DNA of 16,575 bases from positions 11,866 through 28,440 of the forward strand of contig MEUF01000007.1 in NCBI GenBank assembly GCA_001771615.1, read 5' to 3'. Position numbers and translations under genes: made by a program. This DNA comes from a candidate division WOR-1 bacterium RIFOXYB2_FULL_48_7. GTDB taxonomy: Bacteria; Margulisbacteria; WOR-1; O2-12-FULL-45-9; XYB2-FULL-48-7. Positions 14,989-16,575 of this stretch are shown here, piece by piece. Position 1 is the first letter of the stretch, and the number at the start of each line of letters is the position of its first letter. The notes below the pieces were generated by a model. That model was not told where the DNA came from. It did not search any database and saw nothing but the letters and a program-made list of their open reading frames with translations.

Positions 14989-16575
14989 ACCACTGTTCCT
15001 GCTCATACGCTTCTGTCGGCACCGTAATTGTGATTCCCCCGCCCTTTGGCCAGCGTTCCAGCTCCTGCCCATCTTTTGAGACGACAATCACAAATTCCAC
15101 CGTTTGGCCGGCCGCCGCTCCCAGTTGGGAGAAAGGTATTCCTAATTCAATTATACGACCCACACCAAACGATTCAAGCTGCAATCCAGCCGAGCGGAAA
15201 ACATATCGGTCGGCCTCCGACGAAAAGGTAAGCTCGAATTTCCTTTCCGCCGGCGCCTGGATAATGACGGCAAAGGAAAATTGCTTCAATTCGTCGTTAA
15301 GCGCCCCTAGGTTAACTCCGAGTCGGATAAATAAATCTGTCCGGCTGAAGCCATAATAAATATCACGCAGCAAAGTCTCGATCTGGTGCATAGCCCCTTT
15401 GGCCTTAGTGATATCAAAAATTCCAGCCGGCAGCCATTCATAGTAATTGGAAATTTCACCATCCAAGATCGGTTGGATCAGGTAGACAGGCTCTTTCACC
15501 GGTTTGATCACAGGCGTCATTTTTATTGGCGTATCAAGGTACTTCGGCGGGGTCCGGTTGATCAAGCTATAAACATTTTTTAAATGTTTACGGAACAAGG
15601 AGTCGAAAACCGGGTCATTTTCTGATGAATGGTCATCACCATACCACCAGCACCAGTCCGACCCTTCGGCAATATAAATCTCTTGCCAGGCCTTGGCCAG
15701 GTCACCTTCAGTGGCGCCTGCCAGCGCCAGCCGGGCCTTGTGCAAATAATCCCAGGCGGTGTTGTCTTCCTGATGGCCGATCCAGATTTTAAAGTTGTTA
15801 TCGATCCAGGAACCGGCAAAAAGTTTGGTCAGTTTGCGTTGCGGCGGGTTTTCAGCCAGATAATCGGCCACCCGGACAGTCCTGATCTGCGGATCGCTTT
15901 GCAGCCGCCCATAAAAGGCCTCTAACCATTCCTTGCCCCCGTTGGGATAATACTCCCAGGCATTTTCACCGTCCAAAATAACCGGCAACAGATAATTTCG
16001 ACCGTCTTCCGGGAGGCTGATCCGGATATTGTTCATATGCGACATGAAGTCGGCCACGGAGTCTTCCACTTTCCAGCGGTAATAGACAAACCCGATCTGG
16101 TCGGAGATAAAATGGTTGCGGAAGATCATGGCCAGGGACGACCCGTCCTTTTCCACCCAGTAGGGCTGGTAGAGCTCCTGGGCGGTCATGGTCCTTCCCC
16201 GCATCTCGATCTTATGGATGGTCCGCTCCAGGATCGCTTCGTCGGTCGCGATCCATTTTATCCCCGCTTCCGCCACCAGCGGGATGATCTGTTCCGAGAC
16301 CGAACCTTCCGAAGGCCACATCCCGCGCGGGCGGCGGCCGAATTTCTTCAAATGGTAATCGACCGCCATCCCGATCTGCGCTTCGGCATCCTCGGGATGC
16401 TGGAAAGCGGAATCGGGCAAATGGATATGCGGCATCGATTCCTTGGCGGCGTTCGAATCGCACAGCAGCGGCAGGATCGGATGGTAAAAAGGCGTGGTGG
16501 TCAGTTCGATCTGCCCCCGGTCTTCCAGCTCCTTATATTTGGGGATCAGCCGGCCCATGATCTCCAGCTGTTTGT
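14981..16575 (-). CDS. GH57-family glycoside hydrolase, uncharacterised subgroup, 5' end outside window
   Basis: The open frame continues past the apparent ATG at 16558 to the right edge (residues KQLEI precede it), so the gene is cut and at least 530 residues are visible. It contains TTTPFYHPILPLL near the start, a GH57 region-2 pattern. WPSEGSVS follows with the likely nucleophile Glu encoded at 16307-16309, and ILDGENAWEYY with the likely acid/base Asp at 15971-15973. The last 150 residues are a beta-rich domain beginning near DGEISNYYEWLPAG. These motifs differ from those of branching enzymes (LPECAY) and glucanotransferases (LTERIWEP), so specificity within GH57 is open; an alpha-glucan-cleaving role fits the operon. 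The stop overlaps the next gene's start by 8 bases. GC content rises sharply to the right of about 16003. Confidence 0.88.
   Translation of the reverse strand, partial: KQLEIMGRLIPKYKELEDRGQIELTTTPFYHPILPLLCDSNAAKESMPHIHLPDSAFQHPEDAEAQIGMAVDYHLKKFGRRPRGMWPSEGSVSEQIIPLVAEAGIKWIATDEAILERTIHKIEMRGRTMTAQELYQPYWVEKDGSSLAMIFRNHFISDQIGFVYYRWKVEDSVADFMSHMNNIRISLPEDGRNYLLPVILDGENAWEYYPNGGKEWLEAFYGRLQSDPQIRTVRVADYLAENPPQRKLTKLFAGSWIDNNFKIWIGHQEDNTAWDYLHKARLALAGATEGDLAKAWQEIYIAEGSDWCWWYGDDHSSENDPVFDSLFRKHLKNVYSLINRTPPKYLDTPIKMTPVIKPVKEPVYLIQPILDGEISNYYEWLPAGIFDITKAKGAMHQIETLLRDIYYGFSRTDLFIRLGVNLGALNDELKQFSFAVIIQAPAERKFELTFSSEADRYVFRSAGLQLESFGVGRIIELGIPFSQLGAAAGQTVEFVIVVSKDGQELERWPKGGGITITVPTEAYEQEQWYV

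Overview
The window is one unbroken head-to-tail run of genes, all on the minus strand, so transcription runs from high to low coordinates. There are 12 intact coding regions and one partial gene at each edge. No stretch of 300 bases lacks a gene; the longest gap is about 31 bases. No RNA genes, insertion sequences, CRISPR arrays or convincing terminators were seen.

Organism: a bacterium with an outer membrane, judged from a LolA-like periplasmic protein and a Wza-type outer-membrane export protein beside a Wzz-type inner-membrane protein. Three GH57 enzymes, a GalT-like protein, a DUF4912 protein and a nucleotidyltransferase/phosphomannomutase-like fusion feeding into GlgA suggest an uncultured, probably anaerobic or fermentative lineage. 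A candidate phylum such as Margulisbacteria/WOR-1 is my guess; nothing here proves it.

Region 1 (16575 to 5240) is an alpha-glucan (glycogen) operon. In transcription order it holds a partial GH57 enzyme, a GH57 4-alpha-glucanotransferase-type enzyme, a GalT-family transferase, a DUF4912 protein with a histone-H1-like basic tail, a GH57 branching enzyme, a sugar-1-phosphate nucleotidyltransferase fused to a degenerate phosphomannomutase-like domain, and glycogen synthase GlgA. Start and stop codons overlap or nearly touch throughout, implying translational coupling. A plausible flow is sugar phosphate to NDP-sugar (fusion protein), to linear glucan (GlgA), to branched glucan (branching enzyme), with trimming by the other GH57 enzymes. 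No GlgC or GH13 enzyme is visible here.

Region 2 (5240 to 3721) is an overlapping pair: a short nucleoside-phosphorylase-superfamily protein and a spore-photoproduct-lyase-family radical SAM protein.

Region 3 (3703 to 911) is an envelope and polysaccharide export block: LolA-like protein, Wza-like export protein and Wzz-like chain-length protein. A consensus-like promoter sits in the end of the radical SAM gene just ahead of it.

Region 4 (923 to 1) holds a small excisionase-type HTH protein and the first 215 codons of a PseB-type UDP-N-acetylglucosamine 4,6-dehydratase. A near-perfect sigma-70 promoter with three 10-bp-phased repeats precedes the HTH gene and predicts a leaderless transcript. 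Other points of note are a nine-G run inside wzz, altered active-site loops in the fusion protein, and a jump in GC content and third-position GC near the right edge.
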